Part shown: piece by piece, positions 51,466 to 59,869 of the stretch
Position numbering within the stretch: position 1 is the first letter of the stretch
Layout: each line of letters begins with the position of its first letter
Origin: UBA10649 sp965278945
Lineage (GTDB): Bacteria > Actinomycetota > Actinomycetes > S36-B12
NCBI GenBank assembly: GCA_965278945.1
Contig: OZ257128.1
Coordinates: 3,038,001 to 3,102,000, forward strand
DNA length: 64,000 nucleotides
Reading direction: 5' to 3'
Translations under genes and position numbers: made by a program
Notes under the pieces: generated by a model
Told to the model about the DNA's origin: nothing
The model's input: only the letters and a program-made list of their open reading frames with translations
The model's database searches: none

Positions 51466-52365
51466 ATGCCCGACGATCTGGCTCCGGTGGCACTGTTCGC
51501 CTATCGTCGGCCAGACCACCTGGGCAGGACGATCGAGGCTCTCCTCGCGTGTTCGGGGGCGGAGCGAACCGCCCTGACCGTCTTCTCGGACGGCGCTAAA
51601 GGCCCCGCGGACGAGACCTTGGTCGGCGAGGTCCGGGCCATGCTCGCCCGCATCGAGGGGTTCGCGAGCGTGCGCGTGATCGAACGACCCGCGAATGTCG
51701 GACTCGCCCGCAACGTCATCGCAGGCGTGACGCAGATCCTGCAGGAGAGCGAGCGCGTCATCGTGCTCGAGGACGACATGGTCGTCTCTCCGGACTTCCT
51801 GACGTACATGAACGCCGCGCTGGAGATGTATGCCGACGACTCACGGGTGGTGAGCATCCACGGCTACGTCTATCCCACGCAGGAGCACCTGCCCGACTAC
51901 TTCTTCCTGCGCGGGGCGGACTGCTGGGGGTGGGCGACCTGGCGTCGAGGCTGGTCGGTGTTCGATCCCGACGGAAGCGCCCTACTCGAGCAGCTCGAGC
52001 AGGCTGGCTCGGCCGATGACTTCGACTTCGGTGGTGCGTTCGGCTACACGCAGATGCTCCGAGACCAGGTGGCCGGCCGCGTCGACTCCTGGGCGGTCCG
52101 CTGGTACGCATCGGCATTCCTCGCCGGAGCCTTCACGTTGTACCCGGGTGTGTCACTCGTGGAGAACATCGGCCTTGACGGCAGTGGCACGAACTCCCTA
52201 GGAGGGCGGGGGCTGGCGACGAGTGCACGTCGGATGAGTTCGCTGGAACAGATCCCGGTCGAGGAGTCACCGGCCGATCGCGCGATCGTTGCGCGCGCAC
52301 TACGCCAGCAGCAGCCTGAACGCGCGACTCTCCTGGGACGACTGCGCGCGATGGTCAAGAGATGA
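51466..52365 (+). CDS. GT-A glycosyltransferase, HlpA-like family
   Basis: A 299-aa enzyme: VALFAYRRPDHLGRTIEALL, LTVFSDGAKGP, NVGLARNVIAGV, VIVLEDDMVVSPDFLTYMN (EDD metal site) and CWGWATWRRGW. It is a paralogue of 41028-41957. ATG 51466 is leaderless; the long in-frame extension to 50437 lies antisense to the SDR gene and is rejected. The next gene starts in its stop codon. Confidence 0.83.
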   Translation: MPDDLAPVALFAYRRPDHLGRTIEALLACSGAERTALTVFSDGAKGPADETLVGEVRAMLARIEGFASVRVIERPANVGLARNVIAGVTQILQESERVIVLEDDMVVSPDFLTYMNAALEMYADDSRVVSIHGYVYPTQEHLPDYFFLRGADCWGWATWRRGWSVFDPDGSALLEQLEQAGSADDFDFGGAFGYTQMLRDQVAGRVDSWAVRWYASAFLAGAFTLYPGVSLVENIGLDGSGTNSLGGRGLATSARRMSSLEQIPVEESPADRAIVARALRQQQPERATLLGRLRAMVKR

Positions 52366-54188
52366 GCGGTCGTCGCTTTGCGTGGTTCGCGCCTAATGCC
52401 GGGAACTGGATCACGTACCGAATGGAGCATCGGGTTGCGAACGCCCTAGCGGACTCTGGCGATTCGGTTCTCATGGTGCAGTGCGACCGGGTGCTCGACG
52501 CCTACTGCCAGGTGATGTCACCAGCTGGTCTCACGGCAACCTCCCCGGAACACGAGAAGCGAGCCGTCTGCCGGAACTGCCAGTACGCCGCGGGTATCGC
52601 GCGTCGTGAGTCCCATTACGCCACCCAGCAACTGTCGCACTACCTCAACGAAGTAGACAGGTCGTGGGTCGACGCACTGGTATCGCAGACCACTCCCGAG
52701 AACTGGGCGGACATCGAGGTCGACGGACTGCCGGTCGGCCGGTATGCGAGCTACACGACCATGCTGCATCACAAACGCCCGACCGTCTCCGAGACCCCGG
52801 CTGCCTGGCAGGAGTACCTCGCCGATCTGCGCGGCGCGCTCCTTGTGGCACGCGCACTGCCGAGGATGGTCGCCGAGGAGCAGCCGACGCACGCGGTCGT
52901 CTACAACGCGCTGTACCCGGCGAACCGGGTCTTCGCGGAGGGGCTCAAGAAGTCCGGGGCGATCCTCATGAACCTGTCCGGCGGTCCGACCGTGCCCCGC
53001 AGGTACAACACCCTTGCGGTGTACGACGGGATCACGGCGAGCCAGACGATGGCGGACTCGTCGGCGTTTCGGCACAGTCGCGAGGTTCCGGCCAGCGCGC
53101 AGGAGATCGCAGCCGTCGAGGAGCACGTAGCCCAGTTGATGAGTGGCTCGGATCCGTGGGTCTACTCGTCAGCAGCATCCGGGCGAACGGCCTCCTCGAT
53201 CCGGACGGTCCTGGGTGTTCGGCGCGAGAGTCCGGTGATCACCGTCATCACGTCGAGCCCCGACGAGACCAGGTCGTTCGAGCTCGTCAATGCGGTCTAC
53301 GAGGAATCGGCGGTGGCGGCTTCGTCGAGCGCGACCGAGTTCATCAGGCAGACCGTTGACCTCGCAACCCGTCATCCGGAGGTCGACTTCGTCTTCAGGC
53401 TGCACCCGCGCCTCGCGGCGAACAAGCGCGACAGCCAGGTGTCTCCTGACCTGCGCCTGATCCGGGCGATGCTTGAGGACCTTCCGACGAATGCGGTCGT
53501 CAACGATCCGGACGACGGCCTCAGCCTGTACGACCTCGTCCTGATCTCCAGTGCTGCGATCAACCACACTTCCAGTGCCGGACTGGAGTTCTTGACCTTC
53601 GGCGTTCCCGTCGTCCAGTTCGATCCGGTTCGATCGAAGCTCTACCCACCGGACTTCTCGATCGTCGTCCCGCGGGCCGACCCAGAGGCCTTCTCTCGTG
53701 CCGTCGATCTTGCTCTCGCCGGCGGGTTCGACCTCGAGCGCGCGATATCGACGTTCCGTTGGTTCGCGTCGATGCAGGTACGCGCGGTCGTGCACCTGGA
53801 TCCGCTCGCCGAGCCGGGCAGCGCATCGGGCCTGCAGGTAGTCCCGGTCTCGTCGCCGCCACCTACGGCGAACCCGTTGGGGCGATTCATCCCCGGACGC
53901 CTGAAGGAGTTTCTCGCGGCTCGGATACTCAGGCGCCAGCGTTCCGTCGAGCTCGAATCACTTCCCCCGCTGGACGAGGATGCACACCGCGTTCTCCTCG
54001 CGGAGATAGATCATGTGACGGGTGACAGCGAGGTGTGGGAGCCGTTCATGGTCTACCCGGAAGGCTCGACTGTCGAGGTCGAGGAGCTCGAGGTTCGCGC
54101 CGCACTCTCGCGGCTGAGTGCTCGACTGGCGCTCGGTGACCTCGACGGAGTCGGGGTAGTCGCAGCCCTGGCGGCTACCCGCTCGTGA
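52362..54188 (+). CDS. Large GT-B-like surface-polysaccharide protein with N-terminal Cys cluster
   Basis: A 608-aa protein, N-terminal FAWFAPNAGNWITYRMEHRVANAL. It has cysteines in MVQCDRVLDAYCQ and AVCRNCQ (about residues 40-70, C-x7-C then C-x2-C), possibly a zinc site. The C-terminal part has FVFRLHPRLAANK, LYDLVLISSAAINHTSSAGLEFLTFGVPVVQF, resembling the sugar-nucleotide-binding half of capsule-polysaccharide transferases (KpsC/S or CDP-glycerol glycerophosphotransferase-like). The specific family was not recognised. ATG 52362 overlaps the HlpA-like gene stop. Confidence 0.6.
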   Translation: MSGRRFAWFAPNAGNWITYRMEHRVANALADSGDSVLMVQCDRVLDAYCQVMSPAGLTATSPEHEKRAVCRNCQYAAGIARRESHYATQQLSHYLNEVDRSWVDALVSQTTPENWADIEVDGLPVGRYASYTTMLHHKRPTVSETPAAWQEYLADLRGALLVARALPRMVAEEQPTHAVVYNALYPANRVFAEGLKKSGAILMNLSGGPTVPRRYNTLAVYDGITASQTMADSSAFRHSREVPASAQEIAAVEEHVAQLMSGSDPWVYSSAASGRTASSIRTVLGVRRESPVITVITSSPDETRSFELVNAVYEESAVAASSSATEFIRQTVDLATRHPEVDFVFRLHPRLAANKRDSQVSPDLRLIRAMLEDLPTNAVVNDPDDGLSLYDLVLISSAAINHTSSAGLEFLTFGVPVVQFDPVRSKLYPPDFSIVVPRADPEAFSRAVDLALAGGFDLERAISTFRWFASMQVRAVVHLDPLAEPGSASGLQVVPVSSPPPTANPLGRFIPGRLKEFLAARILRRQRSVELESLPPLDEDAHRVLLAEIDHVTGDSEVWEPFMVYPEGSTVEVEELEVRAALSRLSARLALGDLDGVGVVAALAATRS

Positions 54189-54648
54189 GCAACTTCGAGT
54201 AGGACTCGAAGCCGTCCTCGGTGCGCGATTGCCTCACATACCCGGACGACGTGAAAAGTGCTTGCGAGGCAAGGTTCTCCGGATGAATGACGGCGTGCAG
54301 TTCGACAATGCCGAGCGAGCGGGACTGCTCGTCGAGATGCGCCAGCAGAGCGCGACCGAAGCCGTGGCCGCGGAACTGGGGATCCACGACGATCGATGCG
54401 AATGCGGACCCGCCTGCGTCCGGATCGAGGCGGACGCTGCCACCGGGTTCACCATCGACGTCGAGAATCCACAGTGCGGGATGCTCGCGGGCCAGGCGTT
54501 CGCTGAGCCAGGCGCGGTGCTCATCAGTCCTCACCGAGGAGGCCTCCAGGTACCACTGGAAGTCGGTCGGGTCGTTCCGCCAGGCGAGGAGCGCGTCGCA
54601 GTCTGCCTGTGTTGCCGGGCGAATGGACCACTCGTGAGGCTCAGGCAT
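54175..54648 (-). CDS. GNAT N-acetyltransferase (PseH-like)
   Basis: A 157-aa protein: SIRPATQADCDALLAWRNDP, the acetyl-CoA loop VVDPQFRGHGFGRALL, and IHPENLASQALFTSSGYV. The N-terminal WRNDP and overall length match the PseH domain that N-acetylates the C4 amine of the PseC product. ATG 54648 overlaps the 3' end of pseI by 8 bp. A longer frame to 54684 would enter pseI coding sequence. A second GNAT (59867-60451) also competes for this role. Confidence 0.82.
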   Translation of the reverse strand: MPEPHEWSIRPATQADCDALLAWRNDPTDFQWYLEASSVRTDEHRAWLSERLAREHPALWILDVDGEPGGSVRLDPDAGGSAFASIVVDPQFRGHGFGRALLAHLDEQSRSLGIVELHAVIHPENLASQALFTSSGYVRQSRTEDGFESYSKLLTSG

Positions 54649-55693
54649 TCGGGATGTGCACGCCCTCGCCGCGCTGGTACGCACGCTCGGCGGTGCTTCC
54701 GATCAGAGCGCTCATCTGACTCGGGGCGGCGCCGATGTTCGGTCGTACGATCGTGAGGTCGTCAGCCTCGAACACCGTGCCGGCCGGGATGTCCCTGGCC
54801 GCAACGATGCTTCGACGAAAGTGCAGCGAGTCAAGCTCCGCATCGGTCGGACCGTACTGCGCATGACCGCGTGCCGCGTGTGCCAACTGGCACGCGGTCA
54901 CCAGCGCGGCGAGGTCGTCGGGGAGCGTGGAGAAGCTCTCGTCGGCGCTGCCCGTGCTCGCCGCATCCTTCACGTGCTTCTCGATGATGCAGGCGCCAAG
55001 CCCGACTGCGGCAATCGCGGCGGTGTTGCCGATCGTGTGATCGCTATAGCCGATCGGCAGGCCGAAGTCCGCGGCCATGCGCGGGATCAAGGTCAGGTTC
55101 AGGTCGGTGATGCTCGCCGGGTACGCGCTGGTGCACTTGAGCAGCGCTACCTGTGGCGCGCCGGCTGCAAGCAGGATGCCCACCGACTCGACGATCTCCT
55201 CGTAAGTGGACAGCCCGGTCGACATGATCACCGGCTTGCCGGTCTGGCCGATGCGCTCAAGCAGCGGGTGGTACGTCAGCTCGAATGAGGCGACCTTGTA
55301 AGCGGGGACGTCGCACGTCTCGAGAAAGTCGACAGCGGTGGGATCGAATGGCGTGGAGAACAGGTGCACGCCGTGCTCGGCTGCGATCGCAGACAGCTCG
55401 GGAGTCCACTCCCACGGGGTCATCGCGCGCTCGTACAACTGGTACAGCCGCTCGCCGTCCCACGTGCCGCCCTCGATCAGGTACCCCGGCAGGTCCACGT
55501 CGAGGGTGATCGTGTCGGCGCGGTAGGTCTGCAGCTTCACGGCGTCGACGCCGGCCTTCGCGCAGTCCACGATGATCCGCTTCGCCAGCTCGATGTCCTG
55601 CAGGTGGTTGGCCGAGACCTCGGCAATGACGTAGGGCGGGTGCGCAGGACCGATCGCACGACCAGCGATGGAGAAGTCGGACACCGCGGTCAT
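54641..55693 (-). CDS. pseI: Pseudaminic acid synthase (PseI/NeuB family)
   Basis: A 350-aa enzyme condensing a 6-deoxy-hexosamine with phosphoenolpyruvate. NeuB-fold motifs: YVIAEVSANHLQD, DAVKLQTYRADTITL, the PseI-type TPWEW, HLFSTPFDPTAVDFLE, YKVASFE, LPIGYSDHT and IIEKHV. A C-terminal antifreeze-like SAF domain follows (FRRSIVAARDIPAG, DLTIVRPN). The TPWEW and SANH motifs favour pseudaminic over legionaminic or neuraminic acid synthase. ATG 55693 overlaps the stop of the PIG-L gene (ATGA). It sits in operon 57194-54175. Confidence 0.9.
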   Translation of the reverse strand: MTAVSDFSIAGRAIGPAHPPYVIAEVSANHLQDIELAKRIIVDCAKAGVDAVKLQTYRADTITLDVDLPGYLIEGGTWDGERLYQLYERAMTPWEWTPELSAIAAEHGVHLFSTPFDPTAVDFLETCDVPAYKVASFELTYHPLLERIGQTGKPVIMSTGLSTYEEIVESVGILLAAGAPQVALLKCTSAYPASITDLNLTLIPRMAADFGLPIGYSDHTIGNTAAIAAVGLGACIIEKHVKDAASTGSADESFSTLPDDLAALVTACQLAHAARGHAQYGPTDAELDSLHFRRSIVAARDIPAGTVFEADDLTIVRPNIGAAPSQMSALIGSTAERAYQRGEGVHIPNA

Positions 55694-56364
55694 GCGGGCC
55701 GCCCATGGAGCCACAGTGATACCTCGAAGGACTCGGCGGCCGCGACGCCCACGGAGGAGCCGCGCCACTTCATGAGTGCCTCGACCGCCTCGTAGGAGCG
55801 CGCATGCGGCCATGGGCGCATCTCGACGTCGTACTCGTGCAAGGCGGCCATCTTGGCGTCGACGAAATCCGTGACGTCCATGTGGAAGCGGGGGTCGAAG
55901 CGGTCACCCGATGGTCGCCATCCGGTCGACGACGGCACCTCGAAGTTGAAGACCCGTCGAACCGGCGAGCCTGGCTGCGGGCGCGACGCGACCAGGGCCG
56001 CCTCAGCCGTGATGCGGTGATCGACATTGAGGTCCGTCACCGAATGCGTGAGCACGGTGTCGGGCCGGAACTCCTCAACGGTCTTTGCCACCCTCTTGCA
56101 GACGTCCAGTCGCGACACGGTGTCCATGGCATTGTCAGGAAACTCGCCGAACTCGACCTCGATGACGCCGAGTGCTGCGAGGGCGCGCACCGCGTCATCG
56201 CGCCGCGCCTGCGCGTCCTGGGGCTGCTCGTCGCGGGAGGCGACACCGTCGGACAGGAACTCCACCCGCACTTCCGCTCCCTCGGACGCGAGCCGCGCCA
56301 TCGTGGCGCCGCATCCGAGGATGTCGTCATCGGCATGGGCCGCGACGACGAGTACTCGCTGCAT
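55690..56364 (-). CDS. PIG-L family deacetylase
   Basis: A 224-aa zinc-dependent de-N-acetylase. AAHADDDILGCGATMARL carries the AHxDD metal motif and VTDLNVDHRITAEAAL the second His. PIG-L enzymes remove N-acetyl from GlcNAc-type sugars, such as UDP-GlcNAc-derived intermediates. Placed between pseI and a methyltransferase with ATGA overlaps, it may act on a 2,4-diacetamido sugar or its nonulosonic acid product. That is inference. ATG 56364 overlaps the methyltransferase stop. Confidence 0.88.
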   Translation of the reverse strand: MQRVLVVAAHADDDILGCGATMARLASEGAEVRVEFLSDGVASRDEQPQDAQARRDDAVRALAALGVIEVEFGEFPDNAMDTVSRLDVCKRVAKTVEEFRPDTVLTHSVTDLNVDHRITAEAALVASRPQPGSPVRRVFNFEVPSSTGWRPSGDRFDPRFHMDVTDFVDAKMAALHEYDVEMRPWPHARSYEAVEALMKWRGSSVGVAAAESFEVSLWLHGRPA

Positions 56365-57194
56365 CACGAGCCGTGCACCGTCGTCGCGATCGATCGCTCC
56401 AGCGGAAGTTCCTCGTCGGATGCGAAGAAGTACAGGTTGGTACGCGAGGGGAAGACCGTCTCGAAGACCTGCACGTTCTTGAACCATGGCTCGAGGAAGC
56501 GCACGAGGTCGGCCTTGTCGTGGAACTCGTACTCGTGCTGGTGCAAGTGCTTTCCGCCGTGCTCGGGCTCGACAATCGTGTAGCCCGAGATGATCCCGTG
56601 GGGTGCGAGACGTTCCTTGATGCTTGACATCAGCGTGCGGATCTCGTCCTCGGTGAAGTGCTCGATGGCCGCGTCCCAGATGATGTTGTCGAACTTCCCA
56701 ACCGGCATGTCGGTGCGAATGTCGCCCAGCCGGAACGTGATGTTCGGGGCGGAGCAGTTCTTGCGGGCGCTTGCCAGCGCCTCCTGGTCGAAGTCCATCG
56801 CGGTGATGTGCGATGCCTGCGAGGAGTAGAAGTGGTACGTCATGAAGCCATCGCCGCAGCACAGTTCGAGGACCCTGGGCAGCGTCTCCCCGCGCGTTGC
56901 CTGCAGTGCCAGCGAGGAGTAGACCCCGCGCTCCCAGGGGAAGGACTGCCGCATGGCGTGCCATTGATAGTGCGAGTCGATGAAGTGATCGAAGTACTCG
57001 GGGTTGTCGACGCTCCACTCGATGACGTACTGCGCCTTGTGGGCCGATGCCGACATGCGGCGCGTGAGCCTGCTGACGCCGCGGGATGCCTGAACGAGCG
57101 GCAGTCGGCGCTTTGCTTCGGACAGGATCCGGGACCCGCGCGACAACTCGCCGTGTCCCTCGTCGTGGCCGTGCGCGCCCTCGTGGTCGCTCAT
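56364..57194 (-). CDS. Class I SAM-dependent methyltransferase
   Basis: A 276-aa protein: RVLELCCGDGFMTYHFYSS, ITAMDFDQEALASAR, NIIWDAAIEHFTEDEI and GYTIVEPEHGGKHLHQHEYEF. ATG 57194 has GAGAGGGG upstream. It heads the operon methyltransferase-PIG-L-PseI-GNAT, so a methylated nonulosonic acid or precursor is possible. It is divergent from the C-methyltransferase at 57310. Confidence 0.83.
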   Translation of the reverse strand: MSDHEGAHGHDEGHGELSRGSRILSEAKRRLPLVQASRGVSRLTRRMSASAHKAQYVIEWSVDNPEYFDHFIDSHYQWHAMRQSFPWERGVYSSLALQATRGETLPRVLELCCGDGFMTYHFYSSQASHITAMDFDQEALASARKNCSAPNITFRLGDIRTDMPVGKFDNIIWDAAIEHFTEDEIRTLMSSIKERLAPHGIISGYTIVEPEHGGKHLHQHEYEFHDKADLVRFLEPWFKNVQVFETVFPSRTNLYFFASDEELPLERSIATTVHGS

Positions 57195-57225
57195 GGGGTC
57201 CCCTCTCCGGACTCTTCCAGCGGCA

Positions 57226-57231
57226 ACCATA
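57226..57231 (-). promoter_or_regulatory. Candidate -10 box TATGGT for the methyltransferase-pseI operon
   Basis: The minus-strand TATGGT is about 31 nt above ATG 57194, which has a GAGAGGGG Shine-Dalgarno. Confidence 0.4.
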
Positions 57232-57262
57232 TTCGACGTCCATGGGGTCAGGGCTGCCCCTG

Positions 57263-57268
57263 TAGTCT
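57263..57268 (+). promoter_or_regulatory. -10 box TAGTCT positioned for a leaderless uORF
   Basis: TAGTCT lies 6 nt before GTG 57275, the start of a 12-codon uORF, and 41 nt before the downstream GTG 57310. Confidence 0.45.
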
Positions 57269-57274
57269 TGCGCG

Positions 57275-57313
57275 GTGAGTTCTCAGGCCTATTGCCCCCG
57301 GGGGGCCCAGTGA
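57275..57313 (+). CDS. Twelve-codon upstream ORF coupled to the C-methyltransferase
   Basis: GTG 57275 opens MSSQAYCPRGAQ, whose TGA (57311-57313) overlaps the GTG (57310) of the next gene as GTGA. The -10 box and absence of a Shine-Dalgarno sequence point to leaderless translation of this peptide with reinitiation at the gene behind it. Confidence 0.4.
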   Translation: MSSQAYCPRGAQ

Positions 57314-58542
57314 CCCAGGTCAGCGCATGCCGGATCTGCCAGTCCGATCGGCTCACCGAAATCCTCGACTTCGGCGACCTCACCTTGACCGGCGTCTTCC
57401 CCGGCTCACTCGACGAGTCCGTGCCGTCCGGTCGCGTTCGGCTGCTGCTGTGTCGTGAGTGCGGACTGGTTCAGCTCGGCGATACGTTCCCGCCCGAGGA
57501 GATGTACGGAGACAACTACGGGTACCGATCAGGGCTCAACAAGTCGATGGTCAGCCACTTGGAGCGCATCACGCGAAGCCTCGAGACGCGTACCGAGCTT
57601 GCTCCGGGCGACACCGTCCTGGACATCGGCGCGAACGATGGCACGCTGCTGAGGTCCTACCGCACGCCCGGCCTGCAGCGCATCGGCATTGATCCCACGA
57701 TCAAGAAGTTCAGCGAGTACTACCCAGACGACATCTCCGCCGTCGCCGACTTCTTCTCGGCGAAGGCGTTCAACTCGGTGACCGATGCCAAGGCGACGAT
57801 CGTCACCTCAATCGCCATGTTCTACGACCTCGACGACCCGGTCGCGTTCGCGAGCGACATCGCATCGGTTCTCGCCGACGACGGCGTGTGGTACTTCGAG
57901 CAGAGCTACATGCCCTGGATGCTGCGCAGCGGCGCGTACGACACGATCTGCCACGAGCATCTTGAGTACTACTCGCTCACCACGATCAAGCACATTCTCG
58001 ATCGCGCGGGTCTGGTCCTCATCGATGCAGCGACCAACGCGGTGAACGGCGGATCGATCTCGGTTACCGCGGGCAAGGCGGGCGTCGCCGGCCACGAGCC
58101 GTCGGTCTACGCGCGCTGGCTGCTTGCCCAGGAGGAATCCGATCGTGTGCATGCGCCGGAGAGCTGGGTCGAGTTCAGGCAGAAGGTGCACAGCCGCCAA
58201 GAGGACCTGCGCTCGCTGCTCACTCAGCTGACGGACAGCGGTGCGGTGGTCATGGCGCTCGGTGCGTCCACCAAGGGCAACGTCCTGATGATGACCACCC
58301 CGGTCGGAATCGACCTGGTGTCGAAGGTCGGCGACGTCAACCCCTACAAGTACGGGCGCTTCCTTCCGGGCACGGGCATTCCGATTGTCAGCCAGGAGGA
58401 GGTCCTCGCGGACAAGCCCGACTACCTGCTGATCTTGCCGTGGCACTTCCGGGAGACGTTCATGGTGTCGTTGGAGGAGTACCTAGCAGGTGGCGGGCGG
58501 CTGATCTTCCCGTTGCCGGACCTCGAAGTTGTCGGCTACTGA
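57310..58542 (+). CDS. NDP-hexose C-methyltransferase (TylC3/NovU-like)
   Basis: A 410-aa enzyme. The N-terminal zinc-binding module CRICQSDRLTEILDFG with later LLLCRECGLVQLGDTF is followed by the SAM core VLDIGANDGTLLRSY and EQSYMPWMLRSGAYDTICHEHLEYYS (spanning two adjacent motifs) and the C-terminal ALGASTKGNVLM. This matches sugar C-methyltransferases acting on dTDP-4-keto-6-deoxyhexoses, including both the Methyltransf_13 and Methyltransf_14 domains. The start is GTG 57310; extension to 57193 lacks homology. It would yield a branched-chain sugar. Confidence 0.9.
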   Translation: MTQVSACRICQSDRLTEILDFGDLTLTGVFPGSLDESVPSGRVRLLLCRECGLVQLGDTFPPEEMYGDNYGYRSGLNKSMVSHLERITRSLETRTELAPGDTVLDIGANDGTLLRSYRTPGLQRIGIDPTIKKFSEYYPDDISAVADFFSAKAFNSVTDAKATIVTSIAMFYDLDDPVAFASDIASVLADDGVWYFEQSYMPWMLRSGAYDTICHEHLEYYSLTTIKHILDRAGLVLIDAATNAVNGGSISVTAGKAGVAGHEPSVYARWLLAQEESDRVHAPESWVEFRQKVHSRQEDLRSLLTQLTDSGAVVMALGASTKGNVLMMTTPVGIDLVSKVGDVNPYKYGRFLPGTGIPIVSQEEVLADKPDYLLILPWHFRETFMVSLEEYLAGGGRLIFPLPDLEVVGY

Positions 58543-59062
58543 GGCCGACTCCCGACCAGCGCTGGTCCTGGTCGTCGAGCCGGGGTCAACGCGGCTGCTG
58601 GCGTCCATCGCTCGCTTCAATGACGAGAGCATTCCTGTCGTCGAGGCACCACCGGCCGGATCGGCGGCGGTCGTCCTGCCGACTGAGACGGTGTTCGTCC
58701 GAAGCTTCGGGTACGCGGACTTCCTGGATGCGGACGGAGCGCTGATCGTGTTCTGGTCCGCTGATAGCGACCGCAGGGCGGCATCCGGTAGATCGCGCTA
58801 TGACGGCACCGCGCCAGCTGGGCCTTGGCGCGAGCCGAACCTCCTGGACCTGCGTGGGCTGCCGGTCTCGTTCTCGATGCGGCACGCAACCGAGGCCGAC
58901 GTGGCGCGAGGCTACGTCGGATATATCGGCGATCTGCCCTCGGACGCTGATCCGCTGTCGTCACTGCCCTCCGCAGAGTTACTGAAGGCGGCGTCGATGC
59001 GCCTGTACGGCAAGGCTCCACGAGTTCAGCGCATCGCGCGCTCGATCACCCGTCGCGGCTAG
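58529..59062 (+). CDS. Hypothetical protein coupled to the C-methyltransferase
   Basis: A 177-aa protein not recognised in any family. It begins inside the preceding gene at TTG 58529 (14-bp overlap). It has PALVLVVEPGSTRLL, a small Asp-rich region (FLDADGALIVFWSADSD) and RYDGTAPAGPWREPNLLDLRG, with no TM segment or signal. The start codon is unusual; without translation data it is uncertain. The length and coding bias are consistent with a real gene. Confidence 0.55.
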   Translation: MSATEADSRPALVLVVEPGSTRLLASIARFNDESIPVVEAPPAGSAAVVLPTETVFVRSFGYADFLDADGALIVFWSADSDRRAASGRSRYDGTAPAGPWREPNLLDLRGLPVSFSMRHATEADVARGYVGYIGDLPSDADPLSSLPSAELLKAASMRLYGKAPRVQRIARSITRRG

Positions 59063-59856
59063 CGACGAGCCGAACCCTGGATCAGGTAGCCGTTCTTCTC
59101 GTACGTCACTGCGCCGGTCGCCTCGATCTCGCCGCGTGCGTAGTCCTCGAGCTCCGGCACCGCTGACTCGCTGAAGTACGTGGTGGCCCGATAGAAGTCC
59201 ATGAAGTCGCTCAGCGACGTCACCCGCATCACGCTTTGGAAGTAGTCGACGCGGACGTCCCAGAAGAGCTCGCGGAACATCGGCGTCAGTCGGGTCGGCG
59301 CGAAGTCCAGGCTGTCATAGACAGCTGCGGGGACGTCGCCGAACTTGGCAGCGAGATCGACCATGCCGTGCGGACCGACGGGCGTGAAGACAGCGACACG
59401 TCCGTAGTCGTAGATGGCATCGGCCATGGTTCGCAGGACGGACTCGCGCTCGGGGGAGTAGTACAGCGCGTACGTCGACTGGGCCAACGTGTACTGCTTC
59501 TGCCGGAATGTGTCGCGAATCAGCACCGGAAGCTCAGCCATGTCGGCCGCGACCGCCTGCAGGCGGTCGTCGTTGCCCGACTGTGAAACCAGGGTCGCCA
59601 CCGACTCCGCACTGATGTCGACGGCGCTGACGTTCCCGCGCGGACCGATGTCGGCGAGGAACGACAGGGACTGCGCGCCGGTGCCGCAGCCGACATCGAG
59701 GATCTTCTCGCCTGGGCGCACACCCAGCCGGGACATCTGCCAGGACTTGAAGTCAACCGACTGGTAGCGACGATTGAGGTCAAGTCGGGTGTCGAGGCTG
59801 CCCGTGCTGGTCGCGCGTTCTTGGACATCGCCCGTGTAGATGTGGCTGAGGCTCAT
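59059..59856 (-). CDS. Class I SAM-dependent methyltransferase
   Basis: A 265-aa ubiE-like enzyme: EKILDVGCGTGAQSLSFLAD, VSAVDISAESVATL, AVAADMAELP and QSTYALYYSPER. ATG 59856 is 7 nt below a TAGTGT box, so it could be transcribed separately from the pseC unit 10 bp upstream. Target unknown. Confidence 0.82.
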   Translation of the reverse strand: MSLSHIYTGDVQERATSTGSLDTRLDLNRRYQSVDFKSWQMSRLGVRPGEKILDVGCGTGAQSLSFLADIGPRGNVSAVDISAESVATLVSQSGNDDRLQAVAADMAELPVLIRDTFRQKQYTLAQSTYALYYSPERESVLRTMADAIYDYGRVAVFTPVGPHGMVDLAAKFGDVPAAVYDSLDFAPTRLTPMFRELFWDVRVDYFQSVMRVTSLSDFMDFYRATTYFSESAVPELEDYARGEIEATGAVTYEKNGYLIQGSARR

Positions 59857-59863
59857 GCGACGG

Positions 59864-59869
59864 ACACTA
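59864..59869 (-). promoter_or_regulatory. -10 box TAGTGT, leaderless-type
   Basis: The minus-strand TAGTGT lies 7 nt before ATG 59856 and partly covers the end of the preceding GNAT gene. Confidence 0.45.

Noticed and set aside
56365..57243. PIG-L gene fused to an upstream 290-residue domain
   Set aside because: The frame passes out of phase through the methyltransferase; ATG 56364 is the family start and overlaps TGA.
57294..57308. GCCCCCGGGGGG palindrome as a terminator
   Set aside because: It lies inside the uORF and 5' of a gene start; no loop of fitting size and no downstream T-run.
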